This document shows positions 1 to 4,786 of a stretch of 5,778 nt of DNA, piece by piece. Within the stretch, counting starts at the first letter, position 1, and each line of letters opens with the position of its first letter. The position numbers and the translations under genes are program-made. Under the pieces are notes generated by a model. The model ran no database searches. It had not been told where the DNA came from and saw only the letters and a list, made by a program, of their open reading frames with translations. Origin of the DNA: an uncultured Verrucomicrobiota bacterium. GTDB taxonomy: Bacteria; Verrucomicrobiota; Verrucomicrobiia; Limisphaerales; UBA9464. The stretch lies in NCBI GenBank assembly GCA_903864375.1, contig CAIPFS010000584.1, positions 1 through 5,778 of the forward strand, read 5' to 3'.

Positions 1-12
1 ATTCACCGTCTG

Positions 13-297
13 TTGGTCCGTCTTGCTTTACAGGATAACCCATCGAGATATGCTTTCGTCGTGCCGAAGTTGTCGCCAACGTTGATCGACGAGGAGACGC
101 TAGCGCTCCTGAATGAGGCAACCAAAGCCGCCAAGTCATCGAAAGCAGAGGTTGTCCGCCAGTGTATCCGGGCTCAAGCCCCACTCATCATTGCCAAAGC
201 GAACTCGGTTGCCACGTTCGATAGCGGACTGCGGATGCTGAAGTTTGACCGTTCAATGGTGAAAAAAGTTCGGGAGTCCCGCCGTGCTAATGATTGA
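13..297 (+). CDS. CopG-type ribbon-helix-helix antitoxin
   Basis: Probable antitoxin and DNA-binding repressor of a type II toxin-antitoxin pair. The core, about residues 20-55, reads as a beta strand (P-K-L-S-P-T-L) followed by two helices with D-E-E-T-L-A-L-L and S-S-K-A-E-V-V-R. This is the ribbon-helix-helix pattern in which dimers place the strand in the DNA major groove. The C-terminal part (about 60-94) would be the toxin-binding tail and ends rich in K and R. The start is uncertain. The frame is open to base 1, a TTG lies at 13, and an in-frame GTG at 61 would give a 78-residue protein, closer to the usual CopG size; no strong ribosome site decides. Its stop overlaps by 8 bases an ATG opening a PIN-like reading frame, the usual antitoxin-toxin arrangement. 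The family call is fairly safe; the cognate toxin is broken, so the antitoxin may be an orphan. Confidence 0.7.
   Translation: MVRLALQDNPSRYAFVVPKLSPTLIDEETLALLNEATKAAKSSKAEVVRQCIRAQAPLIIAKANSVATFDSGLRMLKFDRSMVKKVRESRRAND
27..54 (+). promoter_or_regulatory. candidate sigma70 promoter inside the antitoxin frame
   Basis: TTTACA at 27-32 and TATGCT at 49-54 match the -35 and -10 boxes at 5/6 and 4/6, with a 16-base spacer. Transcription would begin near base 61, where an in-frame GTG lies, so the antitoxin could be translated from a leaderless message. This is only a motif match; if the true start is at 13 or upstream, the boxes are coincidental. Confidence 0.25.
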
Positions 298-463
298 TTC
301 CAACGTCTTCTTTGACGCGGAAGACCCGGGTTCACCAAATGACAGTGACAGGATAGCCTTGGAAAACGGGGTCCGCGCTCAAAAGGCTCGCTTTCTCCAC
401 ACGTGCGACCGAAGCGATGAGGCGGTCAAAAGGGTCTTTGTGCACCGATGGGAGCCGACCTAG
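290..463 (+). pseudogene. truncated PIN-domain (VapC-like) toxin, 5' end only
   Basis: An ATG at 290 overlaps the stop of the preceding RHH antitoxin (ATGATTGA, 290-297) and opens M-I-D-S-N-V-F-F-D. This is the first beta strand of a PIN ribonuclease domain, with the first catalytic aspartate in the D-x-N motif. After about 14-16 codons the resemblance ends. From about base 332 the sequence is the antisense of the 3' end of the opposite-strand vapC, and the frame runs into a TAG at 461-463 after 57 codons, whereas PIN toxins have about 125-140. The remaining acidic residues of the active site are missing, so it cannot be an active nuclease. The most likely history is that the minus-strand TA module joined here by insertion or deletion and removed the rest of the gene. 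The call rests on a short but characteristic motif plus gene order. Confidence 0.55.
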
Positions 464-718
464 TTCGAAAACGTGGGTGGCGGTAACCGGGAGAATCTCA
501 AGGGCATTCTTGAGCGCTTGTTCCTCAACCAGCTTTGCCAGGGGCAGCCGAAGCTGGAGCTTGCCGAGTTGCGCTTTGATTTGGATTTCCCACAAGCTTG
601 CCACGGTCAACAAGCGCACGTTTGCGGGGTCCGAGAGAACTCGACTCGCCGTCGGGGAGAGCTTGTCGGGATCACTGTCAGCCCACAGCAAGACTTGAGT
701 ATCAAGCAGGAGTCTCAT
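332..718 (-). CDS. vapC: VapC-type PIN-domain ribonuclease toxin
   Basis: Toxin of a type II toxin-antitoxin module: a Mg-dependent single-strand RNA endonuclease of the PIN fold, held inactive by its antitoxin. Starting at ATG 718 gives 128 residues, the normal family size. M-R-L-L-L-D-T-Q-V-L-L-W is the opening strand with Asp6. L-W-E-I carries Glu44. H-K-D-P-F-D-R-L-I (about 93-101) carries Asp95 and Asp98, and S-A-D-P-V-F carries Asp116. All acidic positions expected of a PIN active site are present, so it looks functional. An ATG at 757 would add 13 residues, but those overlap the antitoxin and precede the canonical N-terminus; GGGCGAAG just before 718 is a usable ribosome site. The start lies 17 bases inside the upstream antitoxin gene, implying coupled translation. 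The stop abuts the broken plus-strand PIN gene. RNA target unknown. Confidence 0.9.
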   Translation of the reverse strand: MRLLLDTQVLLWADSDPDKLSPTASRVLSDPANVRLLTVASLWEIQIKAQLGKLQLRLPLAKLVEEQALKNALEILPVTATHVFELGRLPSVHKDPFDRLIASVARVEKASLLSADPVFQGYPVTVIW

Positions 719-989
719 CTTCGCCCAGCCAGAAAGAATCGGGCAGGGGAGCGTCAAAGTCCTCGTGCACCGTCACCAGTCCGGCGTGGAGTCCAAAGAC
801 GAACGGGGCGCGAGCTATTGGCAAATCCGCAGCGGATTCGATCCGGACCTTGACTTCGTCGCCGCTGGGAAACGGCAGGTGGCTCAACGTCAGGACGCCG
901 CCCGGCCCAACCCGTCCGGTTGTCTCGTAAAGCTTCACCAGGAGATGTTGCACCCGACCGACTGGTCTGTAAAGCCGGGCCTCAGGCAT
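702..989 (-). CDS. DUF2281-like antitoxin, partner of VapC
   Basis: Probable antitoxin of the adjacent VapC. The N-terminal half (about residues 17-51) has V-K-L-Y-E followed by G-V-L-T-L-S-H-L-P-F-P-S-G-D-E-V-K-V-R-I, resembling the small swapped-barrel or AbrB-like DNA-binding part of such antitoxins. The C-terminal half ends in G-L-H-A-G-L then D-F-D-A-P-L-P-D-S-F-W-L-G-E, the characteristic toxin-binding tail of DUF2281-type antitoxins. The 95-residue length is slightly long. ATG at 989 is the annotated start, but an in-frame GTG at 953 would begin just before the conserved domain and is a fair alternative; neither has a strong ribosome site. The gene overlaps vapC by 17 bases. By analogy the protein, alone or with toxin, should repress its own promoter, which would lie to the right of 990; no clear box pair is visible there. 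Confidence 0.75.
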   Translation of the reverse strand: MPEARLYRPVGRVQHLLVKLYETTGRVGPGGVLTLSHLPFPSGDEVKVRIESAADLPIARAPFVFGLHAGLVTVHEDFDAPLPDSFWLGEDETPA

Positions 990-1030
990 TGCCGCCCGCC
1001 GTCAATCGGATGACTTTCAGTCCCTAACAT

Positions 1031-1110
1031 ATGGAAATCACCCTCGAGCTACCCAGGGCGATGCCCAGAGCCGTCACAGGATCGCACCGTCGGTGCTCGG
1101 ATGCCATACC
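1031..1110 (+). pseudogene. possible UPF0175-like antitoxin remnant
   Basis: ATG at 1031 opens M-E-I-T-L-E-L-P, the typical first strand of UPF0175 and related small antitoxins (usually followed by a helix with A-R-A-L). Here it continues A-M-P-R-A-V-T-G and then turns into Arg- and Cys-rich sequence unlike the family, although the frame stays open to 1258. From 1101 a different plus frame reads M-P-Y-P-A-N-E-I-I-D-D-S-L-D-N-A-R-V, which looks more protein-like, so a frameshift is possible. There is no ribosome site before the ATG and no toxin after it. The eight-residue match could be chance. Confidence 0.25.
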
Positions 1111-1450
1111 CCGCCAACGAAATCATCGACGACTCCCTCGACAACGCCCGGGTGGCTGCGGGGTCTGCACCCGCACCGGGTCGATTTTAATTACAGTTAG
1201 TTACAACGGAATCGGTAAAAACCTTCGGGCAAACGAAAATCGGGTCATCCGGCAGTGATTCAAAAAGACGCATTTTGAGCCCTATTTACAGGCCTTGGAT
1301 GCACTTTGACCGAATCTCCACGAAATCAGGCTTCCGGATTCGACCCCCTCCGTCGGCACCAACAGCATCAAGCACCGAGGTCGGATTTCTTACTCCAAGT
1401 CCGGGAGCAACCGCGGCATTGTCGTTGTCAGACCCAAATCTCACCCACCA

Positions 1451-1465
1451 GGAAGCCACGCTTCC
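1451..1465. repeat. inverted repeat, 6-bp stem and 3-base loop
   Basis: GGAAGC, loop CAC, GCTTCC is a perfect inverted repeat. It is the first of several compact hairpins in the spacer downstream of the peroxidase gene. There is no T run on either side, so it is not a typical intrinsic terminator. Confidence 0.45.
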
Positions 1466-1534
1466 CACTGAGCTACTTGTCCCGAGCTATTTGCCCGAGA
1501 ACCTCCCTCGCTCCAATCAAAGCGGTCAATTGGA

Positions 1535-1552
1535 CCGGGCTTTCAGCCCTGG
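1535..1552. repeat. inverted repeat with GGGCT/AGCCC core
   Basis: GGGCT (1537-1541) pairs with AGCCC (1545-1549) across a TTC loop. CC at 1535-1536 can extend the stem by pairing with GG at 1551-1552 if T1550 bulges. Read on the minus strand the core is GGGCTGAAAGCCC, a compact palindrome of the kind found in dispersed REP-like intergenic elements. Confidence 0.45.
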
Positions 1553-1606
1553 AATATGACTCGCCATCGACCCGCGCGGATTGCCCGGGCTGGGATGGAG
1601 CCGCAC

Positions 1607-1632
1607 CGTTGGCGCTCTTGAGAGGGCCAACG
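1607..1632. repeat. long inverted repeat hairpin
   Basis: CGTTGGC (1607-1613) pairs with GCCAACG (1626-1632). After a single G/G mismatch, CTCT pairs with AGAG around a TG turn. This gives 11 pairs in 26 bases, well beyond chance expectation for one spot. No T run follows on either strand, so a structured RNA or REP-like element is more likely than a terminator. Confidence 0.55.
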
Positions 1633-1634
1633 CC

Positions 1635-1648
1635 CCTGTGGGCACAGG
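1635..1648. repeat. inverted repeat CCTGTG/CACAGG
   Basis: CCTGTG (1635-1640) and CACAGG (1643-1648) are separated by GG and lie two bases after the preceding hairpin. In RNA the innermost pair would open to give a 5-bp stem with a 4-base loop. The close tandem placement suggests the two form one structured unit. Confidence 0.4.
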
Positions 1649-1718
1649 TGAACTGACGTCGAATCGCGTAGCGCGGTGCCAGAGACGAGGAGGCCCCGGA
1701 CCTTTGGCCTTGTCGGGA

Positions 1719-1742
1719 ACCGCTCCCCCTGAAGGGAGCGGT
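1719..1742 (-). terminator. hairpin after the peroxidase gene
   Basis: ACCGCTCCC (1719-1727) pairs perfectly with GGGAGCGGT (1734-1742), a 9-bp GC-rich stem with a 6-base loop. It begins 11 bases past the TAG stop of the peroxidase gene, where a transcription end would be expected. The usual T run is absent on the minus strand, so it may work as a 3'-end stabiliser or be another member of the palindrome cluster. Confidence 0.45.
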
Positions 1743-1753
1743 CCGTCCTGGCC

Positions 1754-3703
1754 CTATCGGTCTGAATCGCCTCCCGAACCGCGCCCTGGACGGGTCGGGG
1801 TTGATGGGTATGGGTCGGTTCCAGCACCGAGAATCACGTCGATATTTTGACTGGAGATCGAGGGTCCACCGGCCGCGCCCACTGCCGGAATCTGCAGGAA
1901 ACTGTCCACGGCGTTGCCATCGGATGCCACTTGTACGTTGACGGTGTCTCCCGGATGGCCATTGGGTACGAAAATCTCCGGATGATCAAAGGGTGCCTTT
2001 TCGTACAACACCCGACTGTCGGTTAATCCAAACCGCAAAAATGCGACCAAATCATTCTTCTGGCTTTGAGTCAGGTTCAGCGCAGGACCACGGTTGGTGA
2101 TGCCGTCGTTTCGTCCGGCATTGTAGAAGTCGACGACTTGTTCCAAGGTCAGGAAACGTCCGGTGTGCATGTAGGGAGCCGTGAGCGCAATATTCCGCAA
2201 ACTCGGGGCTTTGAAGGTATTGGGTCGGGTGTTGGTCGTGCTGTTTCCGGCGGCTGGGTTGGGGTAGGTTCCCGGGTTGCCGGCACCCAGATCATCGCCG
2301 GGCAGGCGGACACCGTAATCGGTATGGAATCCGGTGTTCGCAACGGTTGAATTTTTGGGTGTGGCTCCTCCGGTCAACTGTTCAATGGCTGCGGTGCGGC
2401 GCACCGAGGCCCGGGTGAATTCCGGAAGGGCGTGGCAGGTGCTGCAGTTGGCTCCGCCATTGGCTGCACTGGTGGTGAACAACCGCAATCCGTTGATCTG
2501 CTGAGGCGTCAATGCCGACTCGTCGCCGGCCTGGTAGCGATCAAAGGGAGTGCCGGCTTTAAGTCCCGAATCCGACCTTTGAGTCGCCAGGTATTCCCGA
2601 ATCGCCAGTCCCCAGAAGAGCGAAAAATTCTCCTCCATAAGGGTGTAGCCATTCACTGTGACATCCGAGTTCCACCAGGTGGATACAAAGGCTTTCTGGA
2701 TCATGCCTGCGTACGTGACGTCATCGAGTCCTTTGCCGGGGTACTTGCTCAAATTTCCGAGAACGCTGTCATCCGGAGCGACGCGTTGCCGTGCAAGTGG
2801 ACGCGTATTGTTCAGGGAGCGTGCATGACTTTTGAGGGTGAAGTGGAAGTCCACCAGGGTCCGTTGGACCGAGCTCATCTCGAACAGGCTGACAATCGGC
2901 CCAACCGCGAGGGATGCCAGTGTGGCATTGTCCATTCCGCCATTTCGAATGACATCAAACGGAGCCCAGGCACTTTGTCGATTGGTGGCCATTTGTAAAA
3001 CGGGATAGGCGCCGGAAGGATTGGGTCCAAAGGGCGTTCCTCCGTTGAAAAATTCCTTGGCCCGGCCATCCCAAAACAAAAGCCGGTTGAAGACCGCGTT
3101 GATGGTCGTGGGCGTATTTCGCGGTTCGACCCGCCGCACCTTGACCGAGCCGATGTTAAAGCCATCCGGGTCCATCGGTTCAGCAGAAAACACGCCCTGC
3201 GAGGAGACGACATCATTTCGGGCCTGCGCTGTCGAAAGGGGAAAGTCGGAAGCTTTCAGCGTGTAGTTGGGTCCCCCACCCACTTGAAATGTATAGTCCG
3301 CAAATGGCAGGGCGTTGATTCCCGGGGAAATCTGATTCTTGATCCGACTATCCGCACCCGCATGAAAATGGCAGGAAGCGCAGGCCTGGATGCCATCGCT
3401 TCCAACCTGCATGTCCCAAAACAAGGCCTTCCCCATCTGAAGGAGAACCGTTCGGTTCTTGACGAACTGACTCAGTCCCGAGGGTTCGGGTGGGGCGGTG
3501 AGAAGCGGTGGGGCCACATCCGCCGCGAGAAGTGGCGTGGCGAAACTGGTGATGTTGGTGAGCGGTCCGGGGTTTTGGCCTCCAAATGCTGCTCCGGGCA
3601 TCAAAACGATTGAAAGCGCGCGCAAAACCGTCCACAGACGGGGCGCGGAGGAAGGAATTCTTTGGGCATCGGATAATGGGGTTTTTGACTCAATAAGGGA
3701 CAT
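1754..3703 (-). CDS. exported di-heme cytochrome c peroxidase (CcpA/MauG superfamily)
   Basis: Periplasmic di-heme enzyme that reduces peroxide with electrons from small c-type cytochromes, or oxidises another substrate as MauG does. The N-terminus has a basic stretch then a hydrophobic run (about residues 24-41, ending G-A-A-F-G), a Sec signal peptide with a long n-region. Two heme sites are visible: C-A-S-C-H at 108-112 and C-S-T-C-H at 420-424. Other family marks are G-K-A-L-F-W-D (91-97), L-F-W-D-G-R-A (209-215), L-R-N-I-A-L-T-A-P-Y-M-H-T-G (502-515) and L-E-Q-V-V-D-F-Y-N (520-528). The 649 residues far exceed the roughly 320-400 of CcpA or MauG. The CXXCH motifs lie 312 residues apart instead of about 150-170, and about 80 residues follow the catalytic core, with F-D-H-P-E-I-F-V-P-N-G-H-P-G-D. 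No strong ribosome site precedes the ATG; Met35 would cut the signal peptide. Substrate and electron donor cannot be read from sequence. No operon partner is seen. Confidence 0.93.
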   Translation of the reverse strand: MSLIESKTPLSDAQRIPSSAPRLWTVLRALSIVLMPGAAFGGQNPGPLTNITSFATPLLAADVAPPLLTAPPEPSGLSQFVKNRTVLLQMGKALFWDMQVGSDGIQACASCHFHAGADSRIKNQISPGINALPFADYTFQVGGGPNYTLKASDFPLSTAQARNDVVSSQGVFSAEPMDPDGFNIGSVKVRRVEPRNTPTTINAVFNRLLFWDGRAKEFFNGGTPFGPNPSGAYPVLQMATNRQSAWAPFDVIRNGGMDNATLASLAVGPIVSLFEMSSVQRTLVDFHFTLKSHARSLNNTRPLARQRVAPDDSVLGNLSKYPGKGLDDVTYAGMIQKAFVSTWWNSDVTVNGYTLMEENFSLFWGLAIREYLATQRSDSGLKAGTPFDRYQAGDESALTPQQINGLRLFTTSAANGGANCSTCHALPEFTRASVRRTAAIEQLTGGATPKNSTVANTGFHTDYGVRLPGDDLGAGNPGTYPNPAAGNSTTNTRPNTFKAPSLRNIALTAPYMHTGRFLTLEQVVDFYNAGRNDGITNRGPALNLTQSQKNDLVAFLRFGLTDSRVLYEKAPFDHPEIFVPNGHPGDTVNVQVASDGNAVDSFLQIPAVGAAGGPSISSQNIDVILGAGTDPYPSTPTRPGRGSGGDSDR

Positions 3704-3769
3704 AGGGTCGAGGCGTAAACGGAGCTACGTTGAGGACGAATCAGGGTAATGACTTGCTGGTAGTAGGAG

Positions 3770-3800
3770 AATATCTCACGAAAAATAGGAAGCTGGTCAA
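3770..3800 (-). promoter_or_regulatory. candidate promoter of the peroxidase gene
   Basis: On the minus strand TTGACC (3800-3795) is a good -35 box. GATATT (3775-3770) is a 4/6 -10 box with a rather long 19-base spacer. It would place the start of transcription about 60 bases before the ATG at 3703. The local sequence is AT-rich compared with the coding regions. No operator palindrome (OxyR, Fnr) is evident. Confidence 0.25.
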
Positions 3801-3890
3801 TCAATATCTAAAGAAAATGACTATAGTGCCGAACGGTGTTGGTTCGTCCCGATCGGCATTGCGCACAATCTCGATTCAAGCGGGGAAGAA

Positions 3891-3983
3891 ATGTCACTGA
3901 AAGCCCCCGTATCCCGTCACGGTATTCGCTATGTCCCTTGGGATCGTTCAGACCCTTGGGCACTCATCATCCAGCGCTTGTGA
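3891..3983 (+). CDS. possible 30-residue small protein, unrecognised
   Basis: ATG at 3891 is preceded by GGGGAAG (3882-3888) at a workable distance. It opens a 30-codon frame ending at TGA 3981-3983. The product starts M-S-L-K-A-P-V-S-R-H-G-I-R-Y-V-P-W-D and has two P-W pairs, encoded by a repeated CCCTTGGG octamer. I recognise no family. It could be a genuine small protein, the start of a gene cut short by the AT-rich DNA that follows, or chance. Confidence 0.18.
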   Translation: MSLKAPVSRHGIRYVPWDRSDPWALIIQRL

Positions 3984-4001
3984 CAAATAAACGTGCGCTC
4001 G

Positions 4002-4075
4002 TAGATAATATTATTGAATGAGAGGTGTTCTAATAAAATGGTATAAGTTTTTATATAATAAATAATATAACTATC
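4002..4075. other. AT-rich island with palindromes
   Basis: About 74 bases of nearly pure A and T in otherwise GC-rich DNA. It includes the perfect palindrome ATAATATTAT (4005-4014), a TATAAT at 4054-4059 and a TTATAT...ATATAA inverted pair (about 4051-4070). It may act as a promoter region, a nucleoid-protein (H-NS-like or Lsr2-like) silencing site, or mark recently acquired DNA. No good -35 box sits 16-18 bases before the TATAAT. Confidence 0.4.
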
Positions 4076-4264
4076 CTTATATTCTGGAGGGACGAAAATA
4101 TCCTTCGGCGAGCAGAACTGAGGCCGTCGACGTCGTTCGATTTTTGGGTCAAATCCCGGGGTGGCCCAACTCCCACATTCCAGCTTGCTTTTCCAACTCA
4201 TCGGTCGTCCAGTTGGGCTGGTTAGTCACTTATTCGGTATCCACGCAACATCAACCCGTCTTTC

Positions 4265-4270
4265 AAGGAA
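4265..4270 (+). promoter_or_regulatory. ribosome binding site of the glycine-zipper gene
   Basis: AAGGAA is followed after six bases by the ATG at 4277. It is the clearest Shine-Dalgarno sequence in the window and fixes this start. Confidence 0.65.
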
Positions 4271-4276
4271 CTGACT

Positions 4277-4477
4277 ATGGCCGAAAATTCTGAAGCGAAG
4301 TCCCTATTGAGCCAAAGTGGTACAGGTGCTGGAATCGGTGTTGGGGCCGCCATCGGCGTTGCCCTGGGAGCGGCATTTTCCCATGTCGCACTGGGCCTCG
4401 CCTTGGGCGTGGCGTTTGGCGCGACGGTCGACGTTGTCATGCATGTGAGGCGCAAGAATACCGTTGTTTCCCGCTGA
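4277..4477 (+). CDS. small glycine-zipper membrane protein
   Basis: A 66-residue protein of unknown function, probably in the inner membrane. After a polar N-terminus (1-14) come two hydrophobic segments, about 16-34 and 37-54, split by S-H at 35-36, then a basic tail with R-R-K (58-60). Glycines recur every four residues: 19, 23, 27, 31 in the first helix and 40, 44, 48 in the second. These are GxxxG glycine zippers that let helices pack closely, as in small oligomeric or pore-like membrane proteins. AAGGAA (4265-4270) lies six bases before the ATG, a clear ribosome site, and codon use looks like a real gene. Related short Gly-zipper hypothetical proteins occur in many bacteria without known role. 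It sits alone, with the DUF1801 fragment immediately downstream. Other options include a bacteriocin-like or stress-related peptide, but no leader or immunity gene is present. Confidence 0.75.
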   Translation: MAENSEAKSLLSQSGTGAGIGVGAAIGVALGAAFSHVALGLALGVAFGATVDVVMHVRRKNTVVSR

Positions 4478-4532
4478 TTGACTTCCAAGTCAGGATAATC
4501 GGTGCCGAACGGGTGCTACACCGGACCCGTAC

Positions 4533-4739
4533 TTGGCCTCCAGCCAGGAGCCCTCGCGAACTGTTCATCTGGTCCCTGGGTTAGTTTTGTCAGGCGACTT
4601 GGCGGACTCCCTGAAACTCAAACATCCTTTGAGCCCAAAACAAATAAAGGATACGGTCCGTTTTCCAGCGGACAACCCGCTGCCTGCCGCCTTGGTGCGT
4701 AAGATCGTCAAAGCCCGCATCGCCAGCGGTGGCTTTTAG
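4533..4739 (+). pseudogene. 3' fragment of a DUF1801-family gene
   Basis: Residues about 40-64 of this frame (D-T-V-R-F-P-A-D-N-P-L-P-A-A-L-V-R-K-I-V-K-A-R-I-A, hyphenated to mark the motif) match the end of DUF1801 proteins (YdhG/Fra-like fold). There a strand ending R-F-P leads to P-L-P-x-x-L-V-x-K-I-V-K-x-R. The family is normally about 110-150 residues, and its N-terminal part with the Y-x-I-P-x-F region is absent. The frame can be read only from a TTG at 4533 (open back to 4482), and its first 30 residues look non-coding. The break lies just after the glycine-zipper gene's stop at 4477, so an insertion or deletion placing that gene here may have removed the 5' end. Translation as a short peptide is possible but I see no ribosome site. 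Function of the intact family is poorly defined. Confidence 0.5.
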
Positions 4740-4747
4740 AAACAACG

Positions 4748-4777
4748 GTGAACCCGAGCCCGGGTTTTGGGTTTCAC
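4748..4777. terminator. bidirectional terminator between converging genes
   Basis: GTGAACCC (4748-4755) pairs with GGGTTTCAC (4769-4777) with one bulged T. An alternative inner stem AACCCG (4751-4756) with CGGGTT (4761-4766) is followed by TTGGGTTT on the plus strand. It lies 8 bases after the DUF1801 fragment and 9 bases after the leftward WD40 gene's stop, the expected place for a shared terminator. The T run is interrupted, so efficiency is unclear. Confidence 0.5.
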
Positions 4778-4786
4778 GCTGGGGCG

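Larger units (their letters stand above)
990..1753. other. 764-base gene-poor spacer
   Basis: No convincing complete gene is present on either strand between the antitoxin and the peroxidase gene. The left part holds the possible antitoxin remnant at 1031. Two short minus-strand frames follow each other with a 12-base gap (about 1483-1286, then 1273-1187 beginning M-R-L-F-E-S-L-P-D-D-P). The second has a weak AGGG upstream; neither matches a family I know. The right part, 1451-1742, carries a series of compact inverted repeats listed separately. A stretch near 1462-1480 on the minus strand resembles a tRNA D-arm but does not fold further as a tRNA. Confidence 0.6.
3704..4276. other. 573-base intergenic spacer between divergent genes
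   Basis: The spacer separates the leftward peroxidase gene from the rightward glycine-zipper gene and should hold both promoters. The part next to the peroxidase gene is moderately AT-rich. The middle (about 3838-3983) has coding-like composition and contains one 30-codon frame. An AT-rich island follows at 4002-4075. After it, GGAGGG at about 4086-4091 looks like a ribosome site but no ATG, GTG or TTG follows at useful distance. GCCCAACT (4164-4171) and AGTTGGGC (4211-4218) form an inverted repeat with a 39-base gap. No recognisable gene family is present. Confidence 0.6.

Noticed and set aside
1338..1361. TTCGA-containing segment ending in GGCACCA, like a tRNA 3' end on the plus strand
   Set aside because: The five bases on either side of the would-be T-loop do not pair and no 5' half precedes it.
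1425..1480. tRNA-like stretch on the minus strand (AGTAGCTCAGTGGGAAGC)
   Set aside because: It resembles a D-arm, but no anticodon stem, T-arm or matching acceptor stem can be built at the right spacing.
1543..1827. 94-codon minus frame overlapping the peroxidase 3' end
   Set aside because: It reads through the palindrome cluster with Arg/Pro-rich low-quality composition; a shadow frame of GC-rich DNA.
4143..4170. GGGTCAAATCCC near 4145 as a T-arm
   Set aside because: The stem is only three base pairs, and no D-arm or anticodon arm is found upstream.
3929..4201. 90-codon minus-strand frame across the AT-rich island
   Set aside because: It crosses sharply different base composition, is rich in Y, I and K only inside the island, has no ribosome site and matches no family pattern.
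4213..4241. TTGGGC-17-GGTATC as promoter of the glycine-zipper gene
   Set aside because: Both boxes are poor matches; not better than chance.
4479..4492. TGACTT-CC-AAGTCA inverted repeat after the glycine-zipper gene as terminator
   Set aside because: The stem is short and AT-containing, with no T run; too weak to call.
4502..4702. 66-codon plus frame overlapping the DUF1801 fragment
   Set aside because: Its residues lack family features, while the other frame carries the recognisable DUF1801 motif.
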